Shown: positions 1-7,827 of the stretch, piece by piece
How positions within the stretch are numbered: position 1 is the first letter of the stretch
How the letters are laid out: the number at the start of each line of letters is the position of its first letter
Source: Anaeroplasmataceae bacterium
GTDB taxonomy: Bacteria; Bacillota_I; Bacilli_A; Acholeplasmatales; JAEDCM01
Direction of reading: 5' to 3'
Length of the DNA stretch: 22,978 nt
NCBI GenBank assembly: GCA_016294165.1
Contig: JAEDCM010000025.1
Location: 1-22,978, forward strand
Made by a program: the position numbers and the translations under genes
The notes under the pieces: model-generated
Databases searched by the model: none
The model's input: only the letters and a program-made list of their open reading frames with translations
Told to the model about the DNA's origin: nothing

Positions 1-41
1 GATGTTTATAAACACATTCCTTTTTTGTGTCTACAAACATC
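1..41 (-). terminator. 16-bp hairpin at window edge, possible terminator or element end
   Basis: Bases 1-16 (GATGTTTATAAACACA) and 26-41 (TGTGTCTACAAACATC) form a 16-bp inverted repeat around a 9-base loop. The two differences become G-U pairs if the hairpin is transcribed from the minus strand. The stop codon of the truncated permease (31-33) lies inside one arm, as in several terminators of this window. Any T-run would lie beyond base 1, so a terminator cannot be confirmed. It could also be the end of an inserted element. Confidence 0.5.
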
Positions 42-786
42 TTATCATTTCAATTAAAAATGCCCATTTAATAACCGTTAATATGGTATCAACTGATAAT
101 GCAACATGCATCGCATCAAAGGCAAATCCTCCTGAATAATACTCATATCCTCTAATAGCATTATCAACAACCAATAAATCCTCTGATGAAGTAATTTCAA
201 AGGAAGTAATTCGAACACTTCGAGATAATTCATTTAAAATATCTATCGGTATTAAAAAATCTGGTTCATCATTTTCCTTTTCATAAATACAATTGATAAC
301 TCCATAAAATCCATAATAGGTTTGGTTAGTCTTAAATTCAACCACCTCACCAAGCTCATAATCATATTTAAGAGCTAATTCTTTTGATATTTTGATTGGA
401 TAATTTCTTCCTATTCGTTCATTTTTATCCCAATCGCCACCCTCATAATTGGTAACAAATTTTGGAACCACGCCATTAAAATAAATAATCGCGAAATCTA
501 AAGCTTTATTTTTGTCCTCGGAAAGCCAAAATATCCCACCATCAATGACCGTATAGGTATAAAGCTTATTATCAACCTTTTTGATATCATCAATTTTCAT
601 ATCATTAACCCACACAACATTTCGGTCAATATTATCACCAATGATGATCTTTATTTCATTGGCGATATTGCTTGAGAAAGTAAATAAAATAATTAAGCAT
701 GTAAAGATAATTGATAAAACAAGAGTATACAGGGTTACTCCATATCGGTTTCTTACAATTTCTCTTTTAATAATATTAGTAATCAT
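31..786 (-). CDS. ABC transporter permease, truncated (MacB/FtsX type)
   Basis: This looks like the first part of a MacB-type ABC permease. It has one N-terminal membrane helix (about residues 17-40), followed by a roughly 180-residue extracytoplasmic domain of the MacB periplasmic-core kind. A second hydrophobic segment begins near residue 232 (TILTVIKWAFLI) but stops after only about a dozen residues. Full-length family members have about 400 residues and three C-terminal helices forming the FtsX domain; these are missing here. The start overlaps the end of the ATPase gene by 11 bases, so the two are translationally coupled partners. The last residues (EMIRCL) do not look like a helix continuation and run into a hairpin at the window edge, suggesting a deletion or insertion. 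With 251 residues it is unlikely to work as a normal transporter subunit. The substrate is unknown. Confidence 0.7.
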   Translation of the reverse strand: MITNIIKREIVRNRYGVTLYTLVLSIIFTCLIILFTFSSNIANEIKIIIGDNIDRNVVWVNDMKIDDIKKVDNKLYTYTVIDGGIFWLSEDKNKALDFAIIYFNGVVPKFVTNYEGGDWDKNERIGRNYPIKISKELALKYDYELGEVVEFKTNQTYYGFYGVINCIYEKENDEPDFLIPIDILNELSRSVRITSFEITSSEDLLVVDNAIRGYEYYSGGFAFDAMHVALSVDTILTVIKWAFLIEMIRCL

Positions 787-1432
787 TATCCGTCACTTTA
801 CCATCGGTAATACTGATAACACAATCCGCTAGCTTGATATGCTCTAAATTATGAGTTACCATAATGATTTTTTTCCCCTGCTTAACTAAATCCTTAAATA
901 TATCAATGACAATATTTCCATTATCAGTATCAAGATTTCCTGTTGGCTCATCAGCTAAAATATAGTCCGGATTATTGACTATTGCACGAGCAATTGCGAC
1001 TCTTTGAACCTCTCCACCCGAAAGATATGCGCATTGCTTATAATGGTTTTCTAACAAGCCTACTTTTCGAAGAGCTTCCGAAACAATTTCTCTGCGTTCA
1101 TCTTTATTCTTTTTTGATAATAATAATGGAAGTTCCACATTTTCAAAAACCGTATATGATAATTCTACCTGGAAATCTTGAAAAACAAACCCAATCTTTT
1201 TATTTCGATAATTGGCTTTTTCTTTTACACTCATCTTTTTTAAGCTTACTCCATCCACAATGATATCGCCTGAATAATCATCATCAAGAGCTCCAATAAT
1301 GTTTAATAGTGAAGTTTTTCCACTACCACTCTTACCTAAAATAACCGTGAAATCCTTATCAATATCTACCGTCACTCCATTTAAAACCTTATGCCCCGAA
1401 TATTTCTTAAAAACATTATTAACACTAATCAT
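776..1432 (-). CDS. ABC transporter ATP-binding protein (MacB/LolD type)
   Basis: This is the cytoplasmic ATPase of an ABC transporter, 218 residues, a normal length for the LolD/MacB/FtsE class. It shows the full set of motifs: Walker A GKSGSGKTS near residue 33, the Q-loop in GFVFQDF, the signature LSGGE, Walker B ILADEPTGNLD and the switch histidine in VTHN. An AAGGGGGG ribosome binding site lies just upstream of the ATG. The partner permease follows immediately with an overlapping start. Such pairs export peptides, lipoproteins or antimicrobial compounds, or act as mechanotransducers; nothing here fixes the substrate. Because the permease is truncated, this ATPase may have lost its normal partner. 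Confidence 0.88.
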   Translation of the reverse strand: MISVNNVFKKYSGHKVLNGVTVDIDKDFTVILGKSGSGKTSLLNIIGALDDDYSGDIIVDGVSLKKMSVKEKANYRNKKIGFVFQDFQVELSYTVFENVELPLLLSKKNKDERREIVSEALRKVGLLENHYKQCAYLSGGEVQRVAIARAIVNNPDYILADEPTGNLDTDNGNIVIDIFKDLVKQGKKIIMVTHNLEHIKLADCVISITDGKVTDNDY

Positions 1433-1446
1433 AAATATCCCCCCTT

Positions 1447-2721
1447 CTATAGTATTTCTTCTGTTTCGTTTAAGTAATAAATATCCTTTATATTTAATCG
1501 TTCATCTATTTTATATTTAACATTAAAACTAATGCTTTTGGCGTTATTCACATATATAACATTCAATGGATGCTCAATTATTCCTAATTCTGATGGTCTT
1601 AAATCAATAACATCTAAGCTATAATCGGTCTTTTTATTAAGATTAATAAAAACATTATCAAAGCTAATATTGGATATATTTTTATTTTCACCATAAATAA
1701 AAATCCCTTTTTCACCATCAATATTTATATTCTTAAAGCTAATATTTGAAATATTACCAACCTTAGTATTCTCATTTCTTCTTACAGCAGTAAGACTTAT
1801 TCCTTCGGCTTTACCCCACCAGTAAATATCTTTAAATCTTCGAGTTTCAATAAAAATATTTTCAAAGCTGATATTTAAAAAACTTCCACTATCTCTTAAT
1901 TGTAAGCTTATTCCTCTATTTGATGATAGTATTTTAATATTTTTAATATCAATATCCTTTATATTCGCATTACTTTCTGTCCCAAATTTAATAGCCGCAG
2001 ATGTCGATTTTAAAGTGCAATCCATTACCCTTATATTTTGAGTTATTCCATATTTTTTTGCATAATCAGTGGATTTAAAAACAATACAGTCATCCGCTGA
2101 TTCAATATAACAATTTTTGATTGTTATATTCCTGCAACAATCGGGATCGATTCCATCACAATTGGTCATCCTTAAATTATTGTAAATCTTTAGGCCATCA
2201 ATTAAAACATCCTCGCATCCCACTAAATGAGTTGTCCAAAAGGCACTTTTTGTTAGTGTGATATTTTTAATTGTCAAATTTTTGCAGTTTTCAAAATACA
2301 ACAAAGGAATTCTTGGGTAATAGGATCCCTCAATGTGCCATTTGGTGATATTTCCATAAAAAAGTTTTTCATTACCATCAATTATTCCTTCTCCATCAAT
2401 GGTGATATTGTTTAAATTAAATCCATGTATAAAATATTTACTTGGTTGTCCATTATAATCGCAGTTTTCAAAGGAAGGAACATCTAAATCGGTTTTCCTG
2501 CTGATGTTTAAATCAAAATTATCATGATCTATTAATTGGATTGTAGCGCCTTTTTCAATAATTAATGTCAAATTGGAAATCAATTTAATATTTCCACATT
2601 GATAAGTTTTATTTCCATCAATTATTAGTTTTCTTTCAGCGAACTGTGATAAATAAACAAGACAATCATTAATGGAATTTACATTATATTCTTTAATATA
2701 CTCACTTAATCTAATCTCCAT
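1447..2721 (-). CDS. Glycoside hydrolase family 28-like protein (polygalacturonase type)
   Basis: This is a right-handed parallel beta-helix protein of about 424 residues, related to GH28 polygalacturonases that hydrolyse pectin backbones. The core motifs are visible: NCDGIDPD (acidic residues near 189 and 192) and ADDCIVFKS (acidic pair near 210-211). The usual GHG motif is replaced by a segment reading AAIKFGTES, a variant also known in divergent GH28 proteins, so substrate and mechanism may differ from classical polygalacturonase. There is no signal peptide, so it probably acts in the cytoplasm on imported oligosaccharides. The second ATG (2721) is chosen because GAGGTG lies five bases before it and only two before the first. 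The ribosome binding site sits in the last codons of ylmH. GH28 membership is confident; activity is not. Confidence 0.82.
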   Translation of the reverse strand: MEIRLSEYIKEYNVNSINDCLVYLSQFAERKLIIDGNKTYQCGNIKLISNLTLIIEKGATIQLIDHDNFDLNISRKTDLDVPSFENCDYNGQPSKYFIHGFNLNNITIDGEGIIDGNEKLFYGNITKWHIEGSYYPRIPLLYFENCKNLTIKNITLTKSAFWTTHLVGCEDVLIDGLKIYNNLRMTNCDGIDPDCCRNITIKNCYIESADDCIVFKSTDYAKKYGITQNIRVMDCTLKSTSAAIKFGTESNANIKDIDIKNIKILSSNRGISLQLRDSGSFLNISFENIFIETRRFKDIYWWGKAEGISLTAVRRNENTKVGNISNISFKNINIDGEKGIFIYGENKNISNISFDNVFINLNKKTDYSLDVIDLRPSELGIIEHPLNVIYVNNAKSISFNVKYKIDERLNIKDIYYLNETEEIL

Positions 2722-2725
2722 CATG

Positions 2726-3457
2726 TCACCTCAATTTTGATATTATTAAGCAGGTATTATCAGATTTAGTTTTCCCACCAATACCTTTGATAATTAACCT
2801 GCCATATCCTCTAACTGATATTGTATCTAATTCTTTTATTTGATAGGTTGGATTCATATTAACCTTATGATTAACTTTAATTAGCTCCTTTTTAATCATT
2901 TCTAAAGAAAGGCTTCTAGGTATATTATAGGCTTTAGAAATAACCAAATCTAATCTTAAGGATTGAACAAAAATCTTTTCTAATCTTTCGTCTTTTTCTT
3001 CAATCTTGATTTCCTTTACGACTTCTAAAGAAACACTTTGATTATTGATAACCTTTAATTCACTTAATAAAAATTTAGCAATCTCATTGGTTGTGATTAT
3101 ATAAGATTCATCACCAATTAGGATATCACCAATGGAGTCTCTTTTAATTCCTAAAGATAATACCGTACCTAGCACATTGCGATGTGTCAAAGTTAAATAG
3201 CGTTTGTTATAATTAATCTTTAAAATTGTTATTCTTAAATCCTCAAAGCTAAAAGAAACATTACCGATAATTGCTCGTTTATATTCGGCATCAGGATAGC
3301 CACCGGAAACATAAATCCCTACTTTATTTCCAACGACAAACTCCAATATATCTATTTCTCTTGGAGATAAAAATTTAAAAAGCTTTACCTCATTTGATAA
3401 AGCTTTATTTAATTGATCCTTTGCGATTTTAAAGAAAGGATCGTTATAAAAATCCAT
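2726..3457 (-). CDS. ylmH: S4-domain RNA-binding protein YlmH (RqcP2-like)
   Basis: This 243-residue protein matches the YlmH family. It has an N-terminal domain containing GIYVSGGYPDAEYKRAIIG, a central region, and a C-terminal S4 RNA-binding domain (about residues 165-240) beginning SLRLDLVISKAYNIPRS. YlmH proteins bind stalled 50S subunits with peptidyl-tRNA and are linked to ribosome-associated quality control. The gene is encoded next to cell division genes in many Firmicutes. Here it follows sepF with a TAATG stop/start overlap and no obvious ribosome binding site of its own, so translation is probably coupled to sepF. The usual next gene, divIVA, is replaced by the GH28-like gene. Confidence 0.9.
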   Translation of the reverse strand: MDFYNDPFFKIAKDQLNKALSNEVKLFKFLSPREIDILEFVVGNKVGIYVSGGYPDAEYKRAIIGNVSFSFEDLRITILKINYNKRYLTLTHRNVLGTVLSLGIKRDSIGDILIGDESYIITTNEIAKFLLSELKVINNQSVSLEVVKEIKIEEKDERLEKIFVQSLRLDLVISKAYNIPRSLSLEMIKKELIKVNHKVNMNPTYQIKELDTISVRGYGRLIIKGIGGKTKSDNTCLIISKLR

Positions 3458-3798
3458 TAGAATTGCGATAAGAATTGGTGTAGGGTACCATCCATATATT
3501 CTTGTTTACGAGCAAACAAAAAAGCCTTATTTTGAACACGCTTAGCTTCGCCGCCAATCGCATAAAGGTAGCCCGTTAAAAAAGCGATAATTTTATTAGC
3601 TTCGTCGACCTCAATTTGTGAAAAATCAATACAAATCGGCGTTCCTTTCATAATTAGATCCGCATATTTTGTGGCATCATTAGGATCAGTACATTGCTCA
3701 AAATAAATTCTTTCTTGAGCAGTTTGTAATGGTTTTTGTTGATTCATTTGATTAAATGCTTCTTGATAATCATCTTTTTTTCTTCCAAAAAATCCCAT
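3457..3798 (-). CDS. sepF: Cell division protein SepF
   Basis: SepF is a membrane-tethered partner of FtsZ that aligns protofilaments at the division septum. The protein begins with the amphipathic membrane-binding segment MGFFGRKKDDY, followed by a short linker and the conserved SepF core from about residue 35 (ERIYFEQCTDPND, then GTPICIDFSQIE, then FLTGYLYAIGGEAKRV). The ATG at 3798 is preferred over an upstream in-frame ATG because GGAGG lies eight bases before it and SepF needs the membrane helix at its extreme N terminus. At about 113 residues it is shorter than Bacillus SepF (about 150), mainly through a reduced linker. It sits in the yggS-sepF-ylmH order typical of Firmicutes; ylmG is absent. 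Confidence 0.93.
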   Translation of the reverse strand: MGFFGRKKDDYQEAFNQMNQQKPLQTAQERIYFEQCTDPNDATKYADLIMKGTPICIDFSQIEVDEANKIIAFLTGYLYAIGGEAKRVQNKAFLFARKQEYMDGTLHQFLSQF

Positions 3799-3799
3799 T

Positions 3800-4444
3800 T
3801 TATAATCCTCCTTCAAACACTACTCTTCCTAAACGTAAAAAACTAGCCCCACAGTCTAAAGCAATTAAATAATCATTACTCATTCCCATTGATAACTCAA
3901 CACATGTTGGAATAATTCTTTTGATTTCCTCTTGTAAATATTTTGTTTTATTAAAGACACTTCTAATTTGTAATTTATCAGTTGTATTCGGTGCCATTAC
4001 CATTAAACCAACAATTTCAATGTTTTCTAAGTGTTTTAATTCATCTAAGCATTCATTTAATTCACTAAATGTAAAACCATATTTAGAATCATCAATTCCA
4101 TTATGAACCTCAATAAAGCATTTAACCTTTTTGTTTGCTTCTTTATTGATTTCTTTAGCTAATTTTAGGCTGTCTAAGGAATGAATATATTCAACCTTAT
4201 TAACAATATCTTTTACCTTATTAGTCTGTAGGTGACCGATAAAATGCCAAACGATATCTAAATCCTTATTTGCTTCATATTTTTTTAAAAAAGCATCACA
4301 ACGATTCTCACCAAAGTTTCTTTCACCACATTCATATAACTCTTTGATTCCATTTTCATCGACATATTTAGTGGCTATAACGATTGTTACATCTTTAAAA
4401 TCTTTTATTTCTTCTCTAATGCTTAATAAATTTTCTTTTATCAT
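3800..4444 (-). CDS. yggS: YggS/YlmE family pyridoxal phosphate-binding protein
   Basis: This is a PLP homeostasis protein of the YggS/PROSC family, single-domain with an alanine racemase-like TIM barrel. Visible hallmarks are the PLP lysine in VIATKYVD, GERNFGENR, WHFIGHLQTNK, the S-x-D motif in YIHSLDSLKLA, and the phosphate-binding SMGMSNDYLIAL near the C terminus. The start at 4444 has GAGGG five bases upstream and gives about 214 residues, close to the usual size; longer in-frame extensions reach into ychF and lack a ribosome binding site. The stop codon ends two bases before the sepF start, so the two are likely co-transcribed and coupled. Confidence 0.92.
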   Translation of the reverse strand: MIKENLLSIREEIKDFKDVTIVIATKYVDENGIKELYECGERNFGENRCDAFLKKYEANKDLDIVWHFIGHLQTNKVKDIVNKVEYIHSLDSLKLAKEINKEANKKVKCFIEVHNGIDDSKYGFTFSELNECLDELKHLENIEIVGLMVMAPNTTDKLQIRSVFNKTKYLQEEIKRIIPTCVELSMGMSNDYLIALDCGASFLRLGRVVFEGGL

Positions 4445-4454
4445 AATATCCCTC

Positions 4455-5555
4455 TTACACATTAAATCTGAAAAGCATGACATCGCCATCTTGAACGACA
4501 TATTCTTTTCCTTCGATTCTAACCTTACCTAATTCCTTAGCCTTGGCCATTCCACCACATTCAATTAAATCCTCATAGCTAATAGTTTCTGCTTTGATAA
4601 ATCCCTTTTTGAAATCTGTATGAATGATTCCGGCACAATCTGGAGCTAGCATTCCTTTTTTAAATGTCCAAGCACGAACTTCTTGAGGGCCAGCTGTAAA
4701 GTAGGTAGCTAGTCCAAGCAAGTTATATGATTCTTTGATTAAACGATCTAATCCTGATTCATCGATTCCTAAATCAGCTAAAAATTCTTGTTTTTCTTCA
4801 CCCTCTAAATCCACTAATTCAGCTTCAATTTGAGCACAAACATAAATAACCTTAGCATTTTCCTTTGATGCATATTCCTTTAATTCCTTGTAGTATTTGT
4901 TAGCACTGATATCTAATAGGTCATCAACAGCTACATTAGCTACATATAAAATTGGCTTAGCAGTTAAGAAACAAAATGATGAAATCATTTTTTGTTCATC
5001 AGCTGTTAAATTTAATGATCTAATTGGTTTTTCATTTTCTAAAGTTTCCTTTAATCGCATAAGTAAAGCATATTCAATTGGTGCGTCTCCATCTTTAACC
5101 TGTGCCTTCTTTTGAATCTTAGGAATTCTTTTTTCGATTATATCTAAATCTGAAAAGATTAATTCTAAATTGATTGTTTCCACATCTCTTACTGGTGAAA
5201 TACTTCCATCAACATGGACAATATTTGAATCATCAAAGCATCTTACAACCTCAACAATTGCGTCCACATTTCTAATATTACTTAAAAATTGATTTCCTAA
5301 TCCTTCACCTTTGCTGGCACCCTTTACTAATCCAGCGATATCCGTAAATTCAAAAGTAGTTGGAACAGTCTTTTTTGGTTGAACTAATCTAGTAAGCTCA
5401 TCTAATCTATAATCAGGTACTTCAACAACACCGACATTTGGATCAATTGTTGCAAATGGATAGTTTGCTGCTAATACCTTAGCTTTTGTAATTGCGTTAA
5501 ATAATGTTGATTTACCAACGTTAGGTAATCCAACAATTCCTGCTGTTAATGCCAT
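4455..5555 (-). CDS. ychF: Redox-regulated ATPase/GTPase YchF (OLA1 family)
   Basis: YchF is a conserved P-loop NTPase that binds ribosomes and prefers ATP. The G1 motif GLPNVGKSTLFNAIT is near residue 8, DIAGLVKGASKGEGLGNQFL forms G3 and beyond, and the N-x-x-D motif appears as NVAVDD. The C-terminal TGS-like domain includes AWTFKKGMLAPDCAGIIHTDF and GKEYVVQDGDVMLFRFNV. The start at 5555 follows GGAGG by eight bases and gives 366 residues, a normal length for the family; an upstream ATG would add an unconserved leader. A promoter lies just upstream and yggS begins 11 bases after the stop, so this gene probably heads the division-related operon. Confidence 0.95.
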   Translation of the reverse strand: MALTAGIVGLPNVGKSTLFNAITKAKVLAANYPFATIDPNVGVVEVPDYRLDELTRLVQPKKTVPTTFEFTDIAGLVKGASKGEGLGNQFLSNIRNVDAIVEVVRCFDDSNIVHVDGSISPVRDVETINLELIFSDLDIIEKRIPKIQKKAQVKDGDAPIEYALLMRLKETLENEKPIRSLNLTADEQKMISSFCFLTAKPILYVANVAVDDLLDISANKYYKELKEYASKENAKVIYVCAQIEAELVDLEGEEKQEFLADLGIDESGLDRLIKESYNLLGLATYFTAGPQEVRAWTFKKGMLAPDCAGIIHTDFKKGFIKAETISYEDLIECGGMAKAKELGKVRIEGKEYVVQDGDVMLFRFNV

Positions 5556-5584
5556 ATATATTTCCTCCAAACATTTCACCTTTT

Positions 5585-5612
5585 ATTGTATCACAATAAA
5601 ATAAAAATTCAA
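5585..5612 (-). promoter_or_regulatory. SigA-type promoter of ychF
   Basis: TTGAAT (5607-5612), a 16-base spacer, then TACAAT (5585-5590) on the minus strand. The -35 box overlaps the terminator of the upstream GTPase pair. The call is based on consensus match only. Confidence 0.55.
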
Positions 5613-5640
5613 ACAACAAATAGTGTTTGAATTCTTTTTT
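5601..5640 (-). terminator. Intrinsic terminator after CobW-type gene pair
   Basis: A 9-bp stem pairs 5606-5614 with 5625-5633 around a 10-base loop. It is followed on the minus strand by a T-rich run and preceded by an A-run. It begins seven bases after the stop codon of the second CobW-type gene. Confidence 0.65.
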
Positions 5641-6545
5641 TATACATAATTTTCTTTGCTTTTCTTTGTTTTTGTAAAATTTATTGCTTCAAGATTCAAA
5701 AATCCATCTTCACCTTCATGAATGATATACTCAATAATACCATGATCCTCGTGTTTTAAATTTAAAGGATTAGTTTTTAAAACATGTCCCCAAAAGGAAA
5801 TATCATCGGCACAGCAATTCATTACATTTCTACCAACGAACAATCTTTTAGTTTCCTCTTCCTCTAAGATATCCGCAACCATAATTATTTTTTTTCCTAT
5901 ATAGCGGTTAGGGTTTTGGATGGTATCAATATAAAACATTTGATACATTTCATCCTCAATTTTAATGCAATCTAGGTTGATATCATACGGTAATTCTTCC
6001 TCCAAAGTAACGTCAATTTGTCCTTCATCATTTTGAAAAATAACCATTACATTAGGATCAACTGATAAAACTAAACGTTTAAAATTAGCTAAGACCTTTG
6101 GTTCATCAATAGTATTATTGAAAATTACCATTTCACTTCCCTTAATAACATTGGTCATAATTTGTCGCATATTTTTAAAATACATATCAAAGGTTGCATA
6201 ATCAATTAAGGTGATATCCTGCTTTACAACATATGAGGCTGGTAAGTTTTCCTTACTAAAACTCCACATTGAATTCATTTCAAAAATGATTCGATCAGGA
6301 TTATAAAATTCTATTACTGTTTCTAAAAATTCAGTTGTAAGCTCTTCTTCATCTTGAATAATTAACATATCCGTATTATATTTAAAAAATTCTAACTCAT
6401 CATATTCGTTATTACCTTCCTCACAAACGATAAGAAGAGTATGTCCAAATTTATGAAATTGTCCATTCAAAATTGTTTCCTTAATAAGAGTTGTTTTTCC
6501 ACTTTCAAGAAATCCTTTGATTAAAAAAACCGGTTTATAATTCAT
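5640..6545 (-). CDS. CobW-like P-loop GTPase with YcgQ-like (TIGR03943-type) C-terminal domain
   Basis: The N-terminal half (about residues 1-190) resembles a G3E/CobW GTPase, with Walker A GFLESGKTTL near residue 10 and a strand reading PDRIIFEMNSMWS where Walker B is expected. It lacks the CxCC metal motif of its neighbour. The C-terminal part (about residues 205-300) contains a segment reading KRLFVGRNVMNCCADD. This resembles the conserved C-terminal region of YcgQ/TIGR03943 proteins, the putative permease partners found near CobW genes, so the protein looks like a fusion. The second ATG (6545) is chosen because AGGAG lies six bases before it. The gene overlaps the end of the His-rich CobW gene and is its operon partner. 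A role in transition-metal, perhaps zinc, delivery is inferred; the domain match is from memory of the motif, not a search. Confidence 0.7.
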   Translation of the reverse strand: MNYKPVFLIKGFLESGKTTLIKETILNGQFHKFGHTLLIVCEEGNNEYDELEFFKYNTDMLIIQDEEELTTEFLETVIEFYNPDRIIFEMNSMWSFSKENLPASYVVKQDITLIDYATFDMYFKNMRQIMTNVIKGSEMVIFNNTIDEPKVLANFKRLVLSVDPNVMVIFQNDEGQIDVTLEEELPYDINLDCIKIEDEMYQMFYIDTIQNPNRYIGKKIIMVADILEEEETKRLFVGRNVMNCCADDISFWGHVLKTNPLNLKHEDHGIIEYIIHEGEDGFLNLEAINFTKTKKSKENYV

Positions 6546-7734
6546 CATTATCTCCTAAGAACAAATCATTTAACATCTCTTTATTAAGCTTTGAACCAAT
6601 TACACAAACCTTACCAATATACGATGGATTACCAATTCTAATCTCATATTCCTCAGGTACTAAATCAAAGTGATACCATCCTTCTTTTGAAGCAAGTATT
6701 CCTTTACATCTAATAACTGTTCCATATTTATCTGTATTGGCAATAGCATTTAAAATGTTATTAAGTTTATCCTTTGTAAATACTTTTGGAGTTTCTAATC
6801 CAAAGCTATCAAATACTTCATCTGCATGGTGATGGTGGTGTCCACAAGAACATTCTTCATCATCATCGTGATGGTGGTGCCCACAAGTGCATTCTTCATC
6901 ATCGTCATGATGGTGGTGTCCACAACTACATTCTTCATCGTCATCATGGTGGTGGTGTCCACAAGAACATTCTTCATCATCGTCATGATGGTGGTGTCCA
7001 AAAGTGCATTCTTCATCATCATGGTGGTGGTGTCCACAACTACATTCTTCATCGTCGTGATGGTGGTGGTGTCCACAACTACATTCTTCATCATCGTCAT
7101 GGTGATGATGTTTAGAATCTTCAATTACTTCTTGCATGAATTCATCTTCATTTTCAATTATTTCTAATAATTCTTTTGAATCAATTAAATCAAGCGGTGT
7201 AGTGATAATTTTTGCGTCAGGATTCATTTCCTTTAATGCATGATAAGTCTCAACTAATTTTTCATTTGAAATTTTGTCACATCTTGTTGTAATAATGGTA
7301 CTAGCATTTTCAATTTGATTAATAAAGAACTCACCAAAATTCTTTGAATAAATTCGCATCTTAGTTGCATCCACAACGCAAACTAATGAATTGATCATTA
7401 AATCATCATTATCGCAATCAGTAATCGCTTTAATAACATCACTTAGTTTTCCAACACCTGATGGTTCAATAATTATACGCTCTGGATTATACTTCTCTAT
7501 AAGCTCATTGATAGCAGTTTTAAAATCTCCAACTAATGAGCAACAAATACATCCTTGATTAATCTCTTCTATTTTAATTCCTGAATTCTCTAAAAAGGCT
7601 CCATCAACACCTATTTCACCAAATTCATTTTCAATTAATACGACCTTTTCATTTAGATTTGAACTTAATAATTTTTTTATAAATGTTGTCTTTCCGGCAC
7701 CTAAAAAACCAGAAATAACGTCAACTTTAATCAT
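6535..7734 (-). CDS. CobW/ZNG1-type zinc GTPase with long His/Asp/Cys repeat
   Basis: This is a G3E-family metallochaperone GTPase of 399 residues. Visible motifs are Walker A GFLGAGKTTF (residues 9-18), the metal motif GCICC (C62, C64, C65), Walker B IIIEPSGVG (88-95) and a guanine-specificity-like TRCDK (150-154). The CobW C-terminal domain runs from about residue 315. Between the two domains, residues 209-303 form a low-complexity insert of eight histidine clusters separated by acidic and Cys-x-Cys units, far longer than the short His loop common in the family. Relatives transfer zinc to client metalloproteins at GTP cost, often under zinc limitation. A SigA-type promoter is present, but no Bacillus-type Zur box is visible. 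It is co-transcribed with the overlapping downstream CobW-like gene. Confidence 0.9.
   Translation of the reverse strand: MIKVDVISGFLGAGKTTFIKKLLSSNLNEKVVLIENEFGEIGVDGAFLENSGIKIEEINQGCICCSLVGDFKTAINELIEKYNPERIIIEPSGVGKLSDVIKAITDCDNDDLMINSLVCVVDATKMRIYSKNFGEFFINQIENASTIITTRCDKISNEKLVETYHALKEMNPDAKIITTPLDLIDSKELLEIIENEDEFMQEVIEDSKHHHHDDDEECSCGHHHHHDDEECSCGHHHHDDEECTFGHHHHDDDEECSCGHHHHDDDEECSCGHHHHDDDEECTCGHHHHDDDEECSCGHHHHHADEVFDSFGLETPKVFTKDKLNNILNAIANTDKYGTVIRCKGILASKEGWYHFDLVPEEYEIRIGNPSYIGKVCVIGSKLNKEMLNDLFLGDNDEL
6826..7110 (-). repeat. In-frame tandem repeat of 39 bases (His/Asp/Cys unit)
   Basis: The consensus unit encodes HHHHDDDEECSCG. Seven units are followed by a final His cluster; one unit is 12 residues long and reads CTF instead of C-x-C. 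The insert holds 34 histidines by count. The repeat units are nearly identical at DNA level, so recent expansion or slippage is likely. Confidence 0.95.
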
Positions 7735-7758
7735 ATTTTCATCTCCACTTCAAATTTC

Positions 7759-7786
7759 ATTATATCACAAAAGAAAAATTTGTTAA
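7759..7786 (-). promoter_or_regulatory. SigA-type promoter of the CobW-type operon
   Basis: TTAACA (7781-7786), a 16-base spacer and TATAAT (7759-7764) on the minus strand, about 25 bases before the start codon. A GTGGAG ribosome binding site lies between them. Confidence 0.65.
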
Positions 7787-7827
7787 TAAAAAATGGATAA
7801 AATAGCTAGATACTATTATTATCCATT
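7787..7827 (-). terminator. Intrinsic terminator of sigG
   Basis: Arms at 7792-7805 and 7813-7827 pair with one bulged base, followed on the minus strand by a T-run (7786-7792). The sigG stop codon (7806-7808) lies in the loop. Confidence 0.7.

Noticed and set aside
2722..2730. Mycoplasma-type genetic code (TGA as Trp), considered because of the AT-rich, Mollicutes-like sequence
   Set aside because: YlmH ends at a TGA immediately before the next gene's start, and tryptophans use TGG throughout, so the standard code applies.
6786..7167. Open frames on both strands across the CobW repeat, and a CRISPR-like look of the repeated DNA
   Set aside because: They are shadows of the in-frame 39-base coding repeat. 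There are no spacers, and the true frame has clear CobW domains on both sides.
7735..7805. Zur box upstream of the CobW-type operon
   Set aside because: No TCGTAAT-type palindrome is present, only an AT-rich SigA promoter.
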